64,000 nucleotides of DNA from assembly GCA_964482235.1 (NCBI GenBank), contig CAYZWU010000001.1:1-64000 (forward strand), read 5' to 3'. Below are positions 63,339 to 64,000 of the stretch, one piece after another. Position numbers and translations under genes: made by a program. Each line of letters opens with the position of its first letter. Position 1 is the first letter of the stretch. Below the pieces are notes generated by a model. The model was given only the letters and a program-made list of their open reading frames with translations. It ran no database searches and had not been told where the DNA came from. The DNA is from CAYZWU01 sp964482235 (lineage in GTDB: Bacteria; Planctomycetota; B15-G4; CAYZWU01).

Positions 63339-63366
63339 TTGAGCCTTTTGATTCAATGGATAAATT
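63339..63366 (+). promoter_or_regulatory. Possible promoter of the tRNA-Ser/SRP RNA genes
   Basis: TTGAGC (63339-63344), 16-base spacer, TAAATT (63361-63366). Both boxes match the consensus at 4/6. It lies about 90 bases before the first tRNA-Ser. Confidence 0.35.
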
Positions 63367-63453
63367 ATCGGCTTCTCTGCAGAGGAGCAGAAAAGACCTC
63401 CTCTGCGGTCAGGTTGAAAAACACCCAGTCGCTTTTTGAAAATGGCTGATAAC

Positions 63454-63543
63454 GGAGAGGTGCCGGAGTGGTTGATCGGGGCGGTCTCGAAAACCGTTGG
63501 CCCCTTACAGGGCCCGGGGGTTCGAATCCCTCCCTCTCCGCCA
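63454..63543 (+). tRNA. tRNA-Ser (anticodon CGA)
   Basis: GGAGAGG acceptor (63454-63460) pairs with CCTCTCC before G-CCA. Anticodon loop CTCGAAA gives CGA, which reads UCG. The long variable arm (TTGGCCCCTTACAGGGCCC) and GGTTCGAATCC T-loop are typical of a class II serine tRNA. The encoded CCA ends at 63543. Confidence 0.95.
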
Positions 63544-63568
63544 TAACCAGCCTGTTTGATTTTTTCTC

Positions 63569-63661
63569 GGAGAGGTGTCTGAGTGGCCGAAAGAGCACGC
63601 TTGGAAAGCGTGTAGGTGGGTAATCCCTGCCTCGCGGGTTCGAATCCCGCCCTCTCCGCCA
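63569..63661 (+). tRNA. tRNA-Ser (anticodon GGA)
   Basis: GGAGAGG acceptor again, anticodon loop TTGGAAA gives GGA (reads UCC/UCU), long variable arm, GGTTCGAATCC T-loop, and CCA at the end. It follows the first tRNA-Ser after 25 bases, so probably one transcript. Confidence 0.95.
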
Positions 63662-63819
63662 CCAAAAAACGTCCAGTCCAAGCTGGCCGAAAGTTGAATA
63701 TGATAGAGGATTGTTCTTCAGGCTAGATGGCTTCCATGTAAAGGTGGCCATCCGGCCGCATCGGGCTCGGGAAAATCCGGTCCCGCCGGTGCGGACCAAG
63801 CCGTACAAATCGAGTTGAT

Positions 63820-64000
63820 AATGCCGTGCAGCCGGGACGCTAGGGGTGTCCTGTACCCGAAATCCCCTTTATGCGGGGGTGATGCCGTTTTGAGGGGTCT
63901 TCCGGATGGCTCCGGGCTCTATTCGGCAGTGTTGAGGAACGGGTCCCTTCATGGTGAGGCGGTGTGAACCTGGTCAGGCCCTGACGGGAGCAGCCATAAG
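63820..64000 (+). ncRNA. ffs: Large bacterial signal recognition particle RNA, 3' end cut by window edge
   Basis: The segment CCTGTACCCGAAATCCCC (about 63860) and the S-domain CTGGTCAGGCCCTGACGGGA with GCAGCC (63961-63995) match the conserved parts of SRP RNA. The long 5' part with the Alu-like domain indicates the large bacterial type rather than short 4.5S RNA. The start near 63820 is estimated. The 3' strand of the closing helix lies beyond the window. It pairs with Ffh to target nascent membrane proteins. Confidence 0.85.

Overview
The window is 64 kb of GC-rich bacterial chromosome, densely coding on both strands. It looks like an uncultured member or relative of the PVC group, most likely a Planctomycetota-like lineage. 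This is inferred from a 57-residue small basic protein (31771-31944) matching a family I know from Chlamydiae, Verrucomicrobia and Planctomycetes, a TPR-bearing Ser/Thr kinase, FG-GAP and parallel beta-helix surface proteins, a formylglycine-generating-enzyme-like protein and a Lys/Ala/Thr-rich histone-like protein. No rRNA is present, so the assignment is tentative.

Layout. 1-6.6 kb: a tRNA-Gly cut by the left edge, an FG-GAP repeat protein, a secreted protein read through an in-frame UGA, a kinase/TPR protein and a VOC-fold protein. 6.6-12.5 kb: a possible gene remnant, a cytidylate-kinase-like/BON protein, two divergent glycosyltransferases, ispF and ruvC. 12.5-22.7 kb: a lipoprotein with a zinc-protease motif, a HEAT-like secreted protein, a four-gene reverse operon headed by a sulfatase-modifying-factor protein, a second UGA-containing protein (thioredoxin-like) and a large secreted protein. 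22.8-28.9 kb: reverse operon of a single-ring Clp-type AAA+ protein, a parvulin-like PPIase and an RND transporter. 29.2-37.9 kb: kinase, YkgJ-like protein, SPOR protein, small basic protein, aminotransferase, queE, der, macrodomain protein, DUF1848 protein and a lipoprotein. 37.9-43.8 kb: alpha-glucan genes (GH57, GT4, GH15) and a degenerate M28 peptidase. 44-47.9 kb: two beta-helix proteins. 48-53.5 kb: thiI with cysteine desulfurase, then envelope glycosyltransferases. 53.6-64 kb: thioredoxin-like lipoprotein, citrate synthase, the prkA-yeaH-spoVR operon with a rhomboid protease, the histone-like gene, tadA, two tRNA-Ser genes and an SRP RNA cut by the right edge.

The most notable content is a pair of probable secreted selenoproteins. 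One (20659-21471) is a TlpA-like thioredoxin whose CxxC is encoded as UGA-Gly-Ser-Cys. The other (2165-3235) has a Cys-UGA pair in a protein I cannot assign. Both UGAs are followed by a six-pair hairpin with a five-base, G-containing loop, 18 and 24 bases downstream, as expected of bacterial SECIS elements. Both proteins end in a homologous domain of about 107 residues. No Sec machinery genes lie in the window, so the call rests on sequence logic.
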